From Candidatus Scalindua sp. (GTDB lineage Bacteria > Planctomycetota > Brocadiia > Brocadiales > Scalinduaceae): a stretch of DNA of 64,000 bases. The position numbers and the translations under genes were made by a program. The notes under the pieces are model-generated. The model saw only the letters and a list, made by a program, of their open reading frames with translations. It was not told where the DNA came from and did not search any database. The number at the start of each line of letters is the position of its first letter. The first letter of the stretch is position 1. Positions 26,716 through 35,004 of this stretch are shown piece by piece. The DNA lies in contig JALDRB010000003.1 of the NCBI GenBank assembly GCA_031316155.1, positions 1 through 64,000 on the forward strand. The letters are read 5' to 3'.

Positions 26716-27021
26716 TCACTTATAGGTATTCCTCAAAGCAAATCCTTTCATGACAATTAAATACGAACCCACACCAAGAATGATATTGATAATATTGAGA
26801 AGAAGGGGTAATACTTTGAAACCAAAGATGACGGTTCCCCAGAAAAAAACGGTTCCAAAATGAAGATACACTATTACCAGGAACCAGTTCATTTTTACGA
26901 TTATTTTCTTACAGTTTACGCACTCGAGGGCGTTCTTATTGCAAGAGGGGATAAATCCAAACACAATACTGGTAAAAGTCTTTACTTTTAATGGTTTTGA
27001 ACAGTTTGGACAAGATTGCAT
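26716..27021 (-). CDS. Small membrane protein with N-terminal zinc ribbon
   Basis: 101 residues. CPNCSKPL and CVNCKKII form a two-knuckle CxxC...CxxC zinc ribbon at residues about 4-40, followed by two membrane helices. It is encoded just upstream of the FmdE gene on the same strand (gap about 20 bases). The family is not recognised and no function can be given. Confidence 0.55.
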   Translation of the reverse strand: MQSCPNCSKPLKVKTFTSIVFGFIPSCNKNALECVNCKKIIVKMNWFLVIVYLHFGTVFFWGTVIFGFKVLPLLLNIINIILGVGSYLIVMKGFALRNTYK

Positions 27022-27094
27022 GAAAATTTTACCATCGAAATTATCAAAATCAGATTATAAAATTAAAGCCATGTAAAATCAACCTCAAAAAATA

Positions 27095-27850
27095 TTACGA
27101 GGATTTGTTTCGATATTCATGGGTAAATTGTTTATCGTACAACTGAGAATATTCAAAATCCTTGCAGAGAACCTTTCCTACCACAATCATGGCGGTCTTT
27201 ACGATCTGAGCTCTCTTCGCTTCTTCAGCAATGTTTTCCAGACTTGATATGATTACTTTTTCATCTTTCCAGCTTGCCTTATACACAATGGCTGCGGGAC
27301 ATGTATTACCATACTCAGATTTTAGTATCTCCACTATTTTGTTTATCTGTTTAATACTTAAGAAGATGCATAATGTAGCCTTTGTTTTTGCAAGGTTTTC
27401 CAAGCTCTCAGCTGCGGGAACAGGTGTTCTTCCTTCGATACGAGTTATTACTACAGTCTGAGATACTCCCGGCAATGTAAGTTCCTGTTTTAAGGCGGCT
27501 GCTGCAGCGAGAAACGAGCTGACTCCGGGCACTATTTCATACGGTATTCCTCTCTTGTCCAGTTCTGTCATCTGTTCCTGGATAGCCCCATAAATTGACG
27601 GGTCACCTGTATGTACCCTTGCAACATCTTCGTTCTGAACGTTTGCCTCTTCCATCACAGACAAGATTTCTCCTAAACTCATTGAAGAGGAATCATATTT
27701 TTTTGTATCATTTCTGCAATAAGTGAGGATTTCAGGATTGATGAGTGATCCTGTATAAATACAATAACCGGAGCTTGCAAGGATATTTTTCCCTTTGATT
27801 GTTATAAGTTCAGGATCACCAGGACCGGCACCGATAAAAAATACTTTCAT
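27095..27850 (-). CDS. cbiF: Cobalt-precorrin-4 C11-methyltransferase
   Basis: 251 residues of the tetrapyrrole SAM-methylase fold. VFFIGAGPGDPELITIKGKN is the N-terminal glycine loop, VARVHTGDPSIYGAIQEQM the family's central motif, and VPGVSSFLAAAAALKQELTLPGVSQTVVITR the CbiF/CobM-specific stretch. It methylates C11 of the corrin ring in B12 synthesis. Unusually it is not with the other cbi genes at 50-61 kb: it starts two bases after phoU and so appears to be co-transcribed with the phosphate operon. Confidence 0.93.
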   Translation of the reverse strand: MKVFFIGAGPGDPELITIKGKNILASSGYCIYTGSLINPEILTYCRNDTKKYDSSSMSLGEILSVMEEANVQNEDVARVHTGDPSIYGAIQEQMTELDKRGIPYEIVPGVSSFLAAAAALKQELTLPGVSQTVVITRIEGRTPVPAAESLENLAKTKATLCIFLSIKQINKIVEILKSEYGNTCPAAIVYKASWKDEKVIISSLENIAEEAKRAQIVKTAMIVVGKVLCKDFEYSQLYDKQFTHEYRNKSS

Positions 27851-27852
27851 GT

Positions 27853-28518
27853 TTAATAATTTGATACGTTGATTTCTTCCATTTTGCCGGTAACGAGATA
27901 CACAATACGTTCACAGATGTTTGTTACACGATCTGCAATTCTTTCCAGGTTATGAGCTGCCCAGATAAGATACGTGGCCCGGGTAATAGTCTTGGGATCT
28001 GCGATCATAATCGATAAAAGACTCCTGTAGATCTTTTCGTAGATCAAATCGACTTCGTCATCCTCATTGCAAATAACTCGTGCCATCTTATCGTCCCGTT
28101 TTACAAAGGCTTCAAGGCTCCTCTTCAGCATATCGATGGCTTTCTCAGCCATATTTGGAATATTTATTAATGGTTTTACGAGTGGTTGGCCTTCATGCAT
28201 AAGTACTATCTTTGCGATTCCCTCCGCATGATCACCCATTCTTTCTAAATCGGTAATGATATTTAAGACAGTTATAAGTTCTCTCAAGTCAGTTGCGACA
28301 GGTTGTTGGGTCGCAAACAGACGGATACACTTTTCTTCAATATTCCAGCGTTTCTTGTTGATAAGCTGGTCGTCGGCAATAGTTTTTTTTGCTCCCTCAA
28401 CATCACTCTCTTGTAAGGCAGTTACGGAACGATTAATGGCCTTGCAAACCATATCACCGGCACTGATCAAGTCTTGTTCAAGTGTTTTCATATTTTCCCT
28501 GAATGCCTCTCTCGCCAT
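27853..28518 (-). CDS. phoU: Phosphate signalling/transport regulator PhoU
   Basis: 221 residues with two three-helix PhoU repeats. DLRELITVLNIITDLERMGDHAEGIAKI and YLIWAAHNLERIADRVTNICERIVY carry the E/DxxRxxDH metal-binding signatures. PhoU links phosphate uptake to the PhoR kinase. An AAGGGAGG ribosome-binding site precedes the ATG. It lies downstream of pstB on the same strand, with cbiF following immediately. Confidence 0.95.
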   Translation of the reverse strand: MAREAFRENMKTLEQDLISAGDMVCKAINRSVTALQESDVEGAKKTIADDQLINKKRWNIEEKCIRLFATQQPVATDLRELITVLNIITDLERMGDHAEGIAKIVLMHEGQPLVKPLINIPNMAEKAIDMLKRSLEAFVKRDDKMARVICNEDDEVDLIYEKIYRSLLSIMIADPKTITRATYLIWAAHNLERIADRVTNICERIVYLVTGKMEEINVSNY

Positions 28519-28557
28519 GTTATTGTATCCTCCCTTCCATCGGAAAAGTCTAACAAT

Positions 28558-29325
28558 CTAACCGAAATGTCCACTGATATAATTTTCTGTAAGCTTTTCC
28601 CTTGGCCTTGTAAAGATAATGTCCGTATTACCAAACTCAACAAGTTTTCCCATATAGAGAAACCCGGTATAATCTGAAACCCTGGCAGCTTGTTGCATAT
28701 TGTGGGTGACTATGATGACCGTATATTTTTCTTTCAGTTTCACCATTAACTCTTCTACCTTAAACGTACTGGCAGGATCCAAAGCAGAGCAGGGTTCGTC
28801 CATCAGGATAATATCAGGTGTAACTGCTAATGCCCTTGCAATGCACAATCGCTGCTGTTGACCTCCCGAGAGCTCAAAAGCTGAAGTATGAAGCCTGTCC
28901 TTGGTTTCATTCCAGAGGCCACAGTCCTTTAAGCTCACTTCAACTATCTCTGAAATCCTCTTTTTCTCTTTGATACCATTTATCCGTAAACCATAGGCAA
29001 TATTATCATATATTGTTTTCGGAAAAGGATTTGGTTTCTGAAAGACCATTCCTATTTTGCGTCTGAGTTCAACCACATCAACATCGGGGGCGTAAATATT
29101 CTTACCGTTAAACAGTATCTGACCTTCAACCTTTGCTTTGGGAACAAGGTCATTTAATCTGTTCATGCATCGTAACAAACTGGATTTACCACAACCAGAT
29201 GGACCAATAATTGCGGTAATCATCGTTTGAGGAATATTTATGCTTATACTCTCTAAAATCTGTTTTTCTCCGTAAGACAAACAGAATTCTTTAATGAAAA
29301 TTTTGTCAGTTATACCAGTGTTCAT
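28558..29325 (-). CDS. pstB: Phosphate ABC transporter ATP-binding protein PstB
   Basis: 255 residues. [20 protein letters not shown] is the Walker A with the PstB-specific RxxNRMND-like extension. [16 protein letters not shown] is the ABC signature and [14 protein letters not shown] the Walker [22 protein letters not shown] is diagnostic of PstB. It would energise high-affinity phosphate import, but pstS, pstC and pstA are not in the window; the neighbour is a Pit permease instead. Confidence 0.95.
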   Translation of the reverse strand: MNTGITDKIFIKEFCLSYGEKQILESISINIPQTMITAIIGPSGCGKSSLLRCMNRLNDLVPKAKVEGQILFNGKNIYAPDVDVVELRRKIGMVFQKPNPFPKTIYDNIAYGLRINGIKEKKRISEIVEVSLKDCGLWNETKDRLHTSAFELSGGQQQRLCIARALAVTPDIILMDEPCSALDPASTFKVEELMVKLKEKYTVIIVTHNMQQAARVSDYTGFLYMGKLVEFGNTDIIFTRPREKLTENYISGHFG

Positions 29326-29346
29326 TTGATTTTGAAAAGGTTGTGA

Positions 29347-30777
29347 CTAGAATAAGGAAAAGAAGAATTTAATCACAAAATAGAAAATCGCGGTCAATAA
29401 TGCCCCGGCAGGAAGCGTAATAACCCATGAAAGTATAATATCTCGAATAGTTTTGAGATTTAAGGAGCTTAAGCCTCTGGCTATTCCCACACCGAGAACA
29501 GCACCGACAAGGGTATGGGTAGTGGATACCGGTAATGCGAGTTTAGAGGCCAGTACAATTGTTATGGCTGTTCCAAATTCAGCTGCAAACCCCCTTGTTG
29601 GAGTTAATTCGGTAATTTGTTTTCCTATGGTCATGATGACACGCCATCCCCATGTGGCGAGACCAATAACTATTCCCAATCCCCCCAGGAGCAGCACAAG
29701 AAGTGGAACCTGTGCCTTCATTCCTACTATTCCCGACCGTATTGTAGCAAGTACTCCTGCTAACGGACCGATAGCGTTGGCCACGTCATTAGCTCCATGG
29801 GCAAAAGCAACAAAGCAGGCGCTCAGTATCTGCAAATATGCAAAGATCTTTTCTACGGTTTGATAATCAGTATCGATGTGCCTTGTTTGAAAGAATTTTT
29901 CAAAACGGTTTGAGATAGATTCTGTTTTAGCCAATAAATGGGAGATTTCATCGGAAAGCTCTCCGGTAACAGATTCTTTTGCCTTTCTCAGATGCATGGT
30001 TACCTTTTGCATGCTTTTTTCTAACTTAGGATCGAGTAATTCACTTTTCTCTTTTTCTCCCTGTGAAGATTTAATTCTGTTAACAAGAGGGATGCTGATA
30101 ACGGCTCCTAATAATCCGGTCATGCATGCGAGTATCAGGGAATGTGCCAGGGACAGGTGCAGGTGTAGATTTTTTAATCCCTTGAAAACCATCACCAGTG
30201 TCAATGTCCCAATTACAAAGAACACCAAAAATGGTGTCAGCTTTTTTGCTGATTTGACCGGAGTTCTCGAATAAAAAATTATTCTTCTTAAAAGGAAGAA
30301 TATTAAAAACGAGATCATTCCGCTCAGGATGGGAGAGATAACCCAGCTAGCGGCAATCTGCGAAACCTTTCCCCAGTAAATGGAAGAAGGCCCGCTAAAG
30401 ATAATGCCAAATCCCAGAACAGAACCTACGATCGAATGAGTAGTAGATACAGGCCAACCTCTGTACGAAGCAAAGTTTAACCAGGCACCAGCGGCCATTA
30501 AGGCTGCGATCATTCCATAGATATAGGAATTGGGATTCTCTGAAAAGAGAACGGGATCGACGATTCCGTTTCTGACGGTTTCTGTGACGTGAGAGCCGAC
30601 TAAGAATGCCCCTGCAAATTCCATAACGGCAGCGACGAGGATTGCCTTTTTTAACGTTAAGGCTCCTGAGCCGACCGATGTCCCCATGGCGTTTGCAACA
30701 TCGTTTGCACCAATATTCCATGCCATGTAAAAGCTGACTGACAAGGCGATAATAATGAGTATCGTTTCAATGTTCAC
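29347..30777 (-). CDS. pit: Low-affinity inorganic phosphate transporter, Pit family
   Basis: 476 residues with about eleven membrane helices. The two inverted family signatures are seen: WNIGANDVANAMGTSVGSGAL near the N-terminus and AFAHGANDVANAIGPLAG in the second half, plus GWPVSTTHSIVGSVLG and LPVSTTHTLVGAVLG. The central hydrophilic loop (from about IKSSQGEKEKSELLD) is long, which is more like the PiT/PHO-4 members with a DUF47 partner. The DUF47 gene is immediately upstream (18-base gap). Confidence 0.94.
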   Translation of the reverse strand: MNIETILIIIALSVSFYMAWNIGANDVANAMGTSVGSGALTLKKAILVAAVMEFAGAFLVGSHVTETVRNGIVDPVLFSENPNSYIYGMIAALMAAGAWLNFASYRGWPVSTTHSIVGSVLGFGIIFSGPSSIYWGKVSQIAASWVISPILSGMISFLIFFLLRRIIFYSRTPVKSAKKLTPFLVFFVIGTLTLVMVFKGLKNLHLHLSLAHSLILACMTGLLGAVISIPLVNRIKSSQGEKEKSELLDPKLEKSMQKVTMHLRKAKESVTGELSDEISHLLAKTESISNRFEKFFQTRHIDTDYQTVEKIFAYLQILSACFVAFAHGANDVANAIGPLAGVLATIRSGIVGMKAQVPLLVLLLGGLGIVIGLATWGWRVIMTIGKQITELTPTRGFAAEFGTAITIVLASKLALPVSTTHTLVGAVLGVGIARGLSSLNLKTIRDIILSWVITLPAGALLTAIFYFVIKFFFSLF

Positions 30778-30795
30778 ATGAATCTTTCCCGGGAA

Positions 30796-31470
30796 TCATT
30801 CAATGTCCAGCAGGTTACGAATACGGTGGGCTAGTTTTTCAGAAGTGTTCGATAATGCTCTGATTTCTTTGAAAATGAGTAACCATAACTGGAATTCCCC
30901 ATGTGAGAATAGCTCTTCATTGCCGAACATATTCTTCAGTAACTGTCTTTGTGATATATCGGATTCGTGCTCCTTGAGGGCAACGGCATCAACCATGGAC
31001 TTGACTTTTTCTGCCTCTCGACCGGTAAACGATGTTTCAAGAAGGTTGTCAAACTCGTCAATGATAACTCTAATGAGTTGAAAAGTCTCTAAATTTTCTT
31101 TGAAAAAATTTTCGAAATCATCTTTGAGTTCAGCTTTTAATGTGAGGTTTTTCAGTGTCAGAAGTACGGCGATATCCTCACAGTCGTCTGCGATATCATC
31201 CTGGAGTGACAGTATCTCAAGAAGTGCACCCTTACTAATAGGTAAAAATAGACTGCTGGGCAGGTGGTTACGCAATTCATTTTTAGTCGTATCTGCTTTA
31301 GCTTCGAGTTTTGAAATTTCTTTCGCTAGCCGTAAGACAGATTTCTGGTCGTCTCTTACCAGGGCATCAAAAATCTCTTTTAGTTTCTCTACGCAGAGAT
31401 TTACATCCTGCATATGCTTTTGCAGGGGAGCAAATGGAGACTTTACAAATAATTTAGCAAGCGTTCTCAT
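30796..31470 (-). CDS. DUF47 family PhoU-like protein, Pit accessory protein
   Basis: 224 helical residues. FVKSPFAPLQKHMQDVNLCVEKL, then ISKLEAKADTTKNELRNHLPSSLFLPISKG, then LEILSLQDDIADDCEDIAVLLTL are the hallmarks of DUF47/Pit accessory proteins, including the R/D-rich metal-binding helices. It probably gates or stabilises the Pit permease encoded next. First gene of the minus-strand phosphate operon (DUF47, pit, pstB, phoU, cbiF). Confidence 0.93.
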   Translation of the reverse strand: MRTLAKLFVKSPFAPLQKHMQDVNLCVEKLKEIFDALVRDDQKSVLRLAKEISKLEAKADTTKNELRNHLPSSLFLPISKGALLEILSLQDDIADDCEDIAVLLTLKNLTLKAELKDDFENFFKENLETFQLIRVIIDEFDNLLETSFTGREAEKVKSMVDAVALKEHESDISQRQLLKNMFGNEELFSHGEFQLWLLIFKEIRALSNTSEKLAHRIRNLLDIE

Positions 31471-31575
31471 ATCGAATGGATTACAAGGTTTTTCATTATT
31501 AAATTTGAAGTGAAAACTGGACTACATTAAAACACAAATTAATAAGATTTCAACAGTTATTTCAAAAATCTGATT

Positions 31576-31712
31576 TATACTCATCTCATAATGGTTTTCG
31601 GATAAAATCCGAGATAAAATTGAGCGAGTAAAGTCCTCGGCGCCTGGTCCGGGGATACCTTCACCAAGATTTGGTTTCCGGTAAAACCGAAAACCAAATC
31701 GGTTTTAGTATA
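31576..31712 (+). repeat. MITE-like repeat, copy M1
   Basis: 137 bp bounded by TATACTCATCTCATAATGG and ATCGGTTTTAGTATA, so the outermost six bases are inverted repeats (TATACT/AGTATA). Inside are two palindromes, GGTTTTCGGAT-AAAATCCGAG and GGTTTCCGGT-AAAACCGAAAACC. Related full copies lie at 44976-45140 (inverted) and 48073-48185, and partial ones at 34422 and 53276. It contains no ORF. Confidence 0.75.
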
Positions 31713-31797
31713 TTACAAATATTGCGTGAAAGAGGTGTTCAATTTGGGATTGTAGTCAGGTAATGCTGCGGGTTTAACCCGATTGGGCTATATTTCA

Positions 31798-32089
31798 GTT
31801 TGATAAACGTTCCCAAATATTCCCTTAAAATTATTAGCGTAAGTTTTTCTCTACTTCATCAATAGGAATTGTTTCATCACAACTTTTAAAATTATCAAGC
31901 ATGGAAAGAAATTTGTGATTCTTTCGTAAAAGCTCTACCTCAGAATCGAATTCATCTGTTGAACTAATAACAAAAGACTCCCCATCTTTTGTTTTGATAA
32001 GAAGTGATTCTTTTTTTGCCATATCGAGAAGTTCTTTAATAGAAGGTAAACCTGATGATATATCTATTGTCTTCATATGATTATTTCCT
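31798..32089 (-). repeat. 292-bp direct duplication, unit 1
   Basis: Matches 34658-34949 base for base except for a few substitutions, same length and orientation. The unit contains the whole antitoxin gene plus about 35 bases beyond its stop and 13 beyond its start. The two units flank 2.57 kb with the toxin, the group II intron remnant and a HigBA pair. Confidence 0.85.
31834..32076 (-). CDS. Antitoxin of a RelE/ParE-type module (Phd/DUF2281-like)
   Basis: 80 residues. MKTIDISSGLPSIKELLDMAKKE is a Phd-like N-terminal DNA-binding segment, then LIKTKDGESFVISSTDEFDSEVELL and a flexible acidic C-terminus that would wrap the toxin. Its ATG overlaps the toxin gene's stop by four bases (ATGA), so the order is toxin then antitoxin on the minus strand. 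It differs from the orphan copy at 34694 at only three or four residues. Confidence 0.75.
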   Translation of the reverse strand: MKTIDISSGLPSIKELLDMAKKESLLIKTKDGESFVISSTDEFDSEVELLRKNHKFLSMLDNFKSCDETIPIDEVEKNLR

Positions 32090-32378
32090 CTCCATCAATA
32101 ATTATTTTTTCATGGTCTTTTATACCGATTGCCAGAATTCGGACTGTTCTTTTTGTTTCGTCTATATCGTAAAATACTCTATATGGATCAACTCTCAATT
32201 CCCAATCTGCCAGAGGATTTTTCCGAAGTAATTTCTTATTCCTTGTTTCTTCATTGGGCCTATAAATAAGTTGTTTTTTTATGTTATCAAGTATCCTGTT
32301 TCTATCAAACCTCATGAAGGTTTCAAGATGTCGATATGCTGGTTTAGAAAATCTGATTGCATATGATGATTCCACCAT
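32073..32378 (-). CDS. RelE/ParE-family toxin
   Basis: 101 residues. SYAIRFSKPAYRHLETFMRFDRNRILDNI, then NKKLLRKNPLADWELRVDPYRVFYDID, then KRTVRILAIGIKDHEKI follow the RelE/ParE fold: two helices, then a sheet with the conserved WELRVDPYRVFY strand pair. Such toxins cleave ribosome-bound mRNA or poison gyrase. It pairs with the antitoxin gene that overlaps its 3' end. The upstream sequence is cut by the group II intron remnant about 65 bases away. Confidence 0.85.
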   Translation of the reverse strand: MVESSYAIRFSKPAYRHLETFMRFDRNRILDNIKKQLIYRPNEETRNKKLLRKNPLADWELRVDPYRVFYDIDETKRTVRILAIGIKDHEKIIIDGEEIII

Positions 32379-32390
32379 AACGACATATTA

Positions 32391-33060
32391 CTAATAAACA
32401 ATGGGTTTGGCAATAGATGAATTTACATCTTTTTTATGCACCGGATAGGTCACGGGCATTGCTGCCCGATTCCCTCCTAAGAACTGTACGTGATAGTTTC
32501 CCATCATACAGCTCAAGCATTTCGATAAGCAGCCCTTGTGGGGCAACCCGACTGTTTTATACCTCGATACTATCATTGCCTGATATTGGCGATGTGATAG
32601 CGCACCAAGCAGATGTGCTTCCTTTACGTTTCTCCTCCTCCAGAAATAATTACTGTATTCAGGAAGGTAAGGATTTGCCTCTGCTTTAATCTTTATATGT
32701 CTTTTTATACCTATAGAGCATATCCGAATTACTTTTAGAATTCGAGTTTTCTTTTTGTACTTATGTACAAATGAGAAGACGTGTTTACCAGAGGCTGACC
32801 AGCACTTCTTTATTAGCCAGCCTTTGGTTTTATTCTGATGCCTTCTTCTTACCATGCGCCATAGTTGTTCAAAGACATAGGTATCAACACGGCTGAATGC
32901 TTCTGATGATACAACATGCCTGTGATAATTAGCCCAACCTCGAAGAACGGAGTTGAGCTTTTTAAACAAGGCTTCAACAGGAGCGCTCACATGGTTACGT
33001 ATAATGTTTCCAATTTTTCTTATGAGAGCTTGAACGCCCTCTTTGGAAGGGGTAATATGT
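32391..33060 (-). pseudogene. Group II intron-encoded maturase remnant (X domain only)
   Basis: Reading the minus strand from about 33060, the frame gives PSKEGVQALIRKIGNIIR, then EALFKKLNSVLRGWANYHRH, then FEQLWRMVRRRHQNKTKGWL, then HIKIKAEANPYLPEYSNYF. This is the maturase (X/GIIM) domain of a bacterial group II intron protein. The entire reverse transcriptase part (about 300 residues, with the YxDD motif) is absent, so only intron RNA lies upstream. There is no HNH endonuclease domain. After about 32520 the frame runs into the intron's domain V/VI. Not functional as a mobile element by itself. Confidence 0.82.
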
Positions 33061-33515
33061 AGCGCATTACCACATTCACTCCATTACAAAGTGACCTTTG
33101 CTTTTTCCAACTTCTCAATACCGCCCCTTCTTCAGTCTGCCTCACGGTTAACCTGTCATATATTACATATGACGAAGTGACAGCATTCCCCCGTTCTGCA
33201 TAATTGATCAACGGATAACTTAGGTGGTTACCTGAACACCGGCAGTACTACAATTCCGTACAGGCACGTTAGCGACCTGTAACCTGACTGCACACACAAA
33301 CACTGGGAAGTGTGTCCTTGACCTGTTAATTCCGGTAGGTCTGTCGCTTCGCTTGACGATGCGTCTACAGCACTTTGATTAATCTCACCATATTATCCAG
33401 ACCCTAGCCCTTAACCGGACAGGATTTCCGGATGGGTTTTCACCTCACGGTTTCTACCCTTTTCGGTACATTGTCGAGAGGGCTCCACACCCCATCATCA
33501 GCGCAATGGTAGCAC
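32445..33515 (-). mobile_element. Group II intron with deleted reverse transcriptase
   Basis: About 1.07 kb on the minus strand. The 3' end has intact domains V and VI: a 34-nt domain V at 32481-32514 and a domain VI with stem CGGGCA/TGCCCG ending in GTGACCTAT. The first ~450 bases (about 33515 to 33060) are structured, ORF-poor RNA like domains I-IV. The 5' boundary is uncertain (a GTGCT near 33515). An internal deletion removed the reverse transcriptase coding part. It sits between a RelE-type module and a HigBA module. Confidence 0.75.
32481..32514 (-). ncRNA. Group II intron domain V
   Basis: 34 nt on the minus strand: GAGCTGTATGATGGGAAACT followed by ATCACGTACAGTTC. The AGC catalytic triad near the 5' side, the GAAA tetraloop and the two-base bulge before GTAC are all as expected for a functional domain V. 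Confidence 0.88.
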
Positions 33516-33626
33516 GCCTCCCTAGGGTACTGATGGAAATACATCAGGTATAATCAAGAAGCTAACTCCTTGTTATACAATCAATTATGCAACCTCGGGT
33601 TGCAACCAGCGATTGGTTATGTGTTA

Positions 33627-33923
33627 TTAGTTTTTGTGAGGTACAAAATGAATTTCTAATTTGCAGCCGACAGCTTTCGCATACTCTTCAATAGTTGAAA
33701 GCTTAGGAGAGATCTTAGAATTTACACTCTCAAGGCGAGAAATGTTACTTTTTTTAGTATGTAAAATTTTAGCTAGTTCTTCTTGTGTGAGACCTGCTTT
33801 TAGTCGGTTTTCTATTAATTGTTTCCTGAGACTGTAAGTTGCTGTAAGAGTGACATATTCCTTTTTAACTTCAGGTTTCTGCAATGCTTTTCTTTTGAAA
33901 TCATTGAATGTTGGCCTTTTCAT
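33627..33923 (-). CDS. HigA-type antitoxin (HTH_XRE)
   Basis: 98 residues with a clear XRE helix-turn-helix (KAGLTQEELAKILHTKKSNISRLE, residues about 42-65) and a C-terminal tail LEIHFVPHKN. Its ATG overlaps the stop of the toxin gene by four bases. It would bind its own promoter and neutralise the HigB-like toxin encoded before it. Confidence 0.85.
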   Translation of the reverse strand: MKRPTFNDFKRKALQKPEVKKEYVTLTATYSLRKQLIENRLKAGLTQEELAKILHTKKSNISRLESVNSKISPKLSTIEEYAKAVGCKLEIHFVPHKN

Positions 33924-34249
33924 GATTTAACCTCCTTCATTCTCTTTCTTGCTAATTTCAATTCTTTTTGTGGCGCTTTTTTCGTTTTTTTGATAAATGA
34001 GTGTAGAATAATAATTTCTTTACCTTTGAGTGTGCAGAAAAGTGAACGGCCTATTCCTTCTTTTCCCTTTGCACGAATTTCAAAAAGACCTTCTCCAAGT
34101 GTTTCTGTGTATGGTTTCCCTAATGCCGGTCCAAACTGTAGCATCATTTCGATAATATGTAACAAGTTGGCTAAGATGCCTTTTGGAAAAGAGAGGGTTT
34201 GTTCCTCAACTTTTTCATTATAAAATGTTACATGCCAATCCATAGACAA
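33920..34249 (-). CDS. HigB-type toxin (phage Gp49-like, DUF891)
   Basis: 109 residues. MDWHVTFYNEKVEEQTLSFPKGILANLLHIIEMM, GPALGKPYTETLGEGLFEIRAKGKEGIGRSLF and ILHSFIKKTKKAPQKELKLARKRMKE match the Gp49/HigB branch of the RelE superfamily, with the typical FIKKT-KxP motif. Predicted ribosome-dependent mRNA endonuclease. Pairs with the HTH antitoxin that overlaps it. Confidence 0.88.
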   Translation of the reverse strand: MSMDWHVTFYNEKVEEQTLSFPKGILANLLHIIEMMLQFGPALGKPYTETLGEGLFEIRAKGKEGIGRSLFCTLKGKEIIILHSFIKKTKKAPQKELKLARKRMKEVKS

Positions 34250-34421
34250 ATGTTATCAAATTTGATACCCTGGTCAAGGGTTTTTTTATAGCTGCTTGTA
34301 ATGGAATCCGGTTTCTGCTTATTTTGACACTACTGGGAAGAGAGTCAATAATGATCAGAATAAAATTTCTAAGCTTTTAGTAAATCATTTACTTAAATGC
34401 GAGTACTGACCCTTTCAATTC

Positions 34422-34474
34422 CTCGCTCCGTTTTTTCTCGGATTTTATCCGAAAACCATAATAAGATGAGTATA
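34422..34474 (-). repeat. MITE-like repeat, partial copy M4
   Basis: Carries the left end of the family in inverted orientation: CTCGCTCCGTTTTTTCTCGG, then ATTTTATCCGAAAACCATA and GATGAGTATA. The right half is missing. Confidence 0.6.
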
Positions 34475-34657
34475 GTAATGCAATACTGATGAGTTAATCC
34501 GGTTGAATTTCCATTATAAATTTAATGTAGAGGCGCAGAGGGTGCTGAGGGGTATAGATACATGGTTCTTTAATTATTTCCTTTCCTTTAGTTTTTCTTC
34601 ATCATAATTTCCAGGATCATCTGACATAGGAATTTTAAATTGTTTCTTACTTGATGT

Positions 34658-34949
34658 GTTTGATAAACGTTCCCAAATATTCCCTTAAAATTATTAGCGT
34701 AAGTGTTTCTCTACTTCATCAATAGGAATTGTTTCATAACCACTTTTAAAATTATCAAGCATGGAAAGAAATTTGTGATTCTTTCGTAAAAGCTCTACCT
34801 CAGAATCGAACTCATCTGTTGAACTAATAACAAAAGACTCCCCATCTTTCGTTTTGATAAGAAGTGATTCTTTTTTTGCCATATCGAGAAGTTCTTTAAT
34901 AGATGGTAAACCTGATGATATATCTATTGTCTTCATATGATTATTTCCT
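34658..34949 (-). repeat. 292-bp direct duplication, unit 2
   Basis: Second unit of the antitoxin duplication (see 31798-32089). It ends at TTATTTCCT, ten bases before the attC-like site at 34959, so the duplication and the cassette boundary nearly coincide. Confidence 0.85.
34694..34936 (-). CDS. Orphan copy of the RelE/ParE-module antitoxin
   Basis: 80 residues, differing from the copy at 31834 only near the C-terminus (FKSGYETIP for FKSCDETIP, and KHLR for KNLR). No toxin gene is attached, because the matching sequence stops 13 bases beyond the start codon. It may neutralise the toxin in trans or simply be a relic. Confidence 0.7.
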   Translation of the reverse strand: MKTIDISSGLPSIKELLDMAKKESLLIKTKDGESFVISSTDEFDSEVELLRKNHKFLSMLDNFKSGYETIPIDEVEKHLR

Positions 34950-34958
34950 ATTTTTTCT

Positions 34959-35004
34959 GCCTAACGGTGTGCGAAGTGACGCGGAAGGCGGTCAGGTGTT
35001 AGCG
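34959..35004 (-). other. attC-like recombination site
   Basis: On the minus strand it reads CGCTAAC, 32 bases, then GTTAGGC, the R'' and R' core boxes of integron cassettes. The inner part is imperfectly complementary. The stop codon of the GGCT-HEPN gene lies inside the CGCTAAC box, as is common in cassettes. At 46 bp it is shorter than most attC sites, so it stays a candidate. Confidence 0.45.

Noticed and set aside
33020-33211. Minus-strand 63-codon ORF in the group II intron
   Set aside because: It lies in structured intron RNA just before the maturase remnant, in another frame; no protein match.
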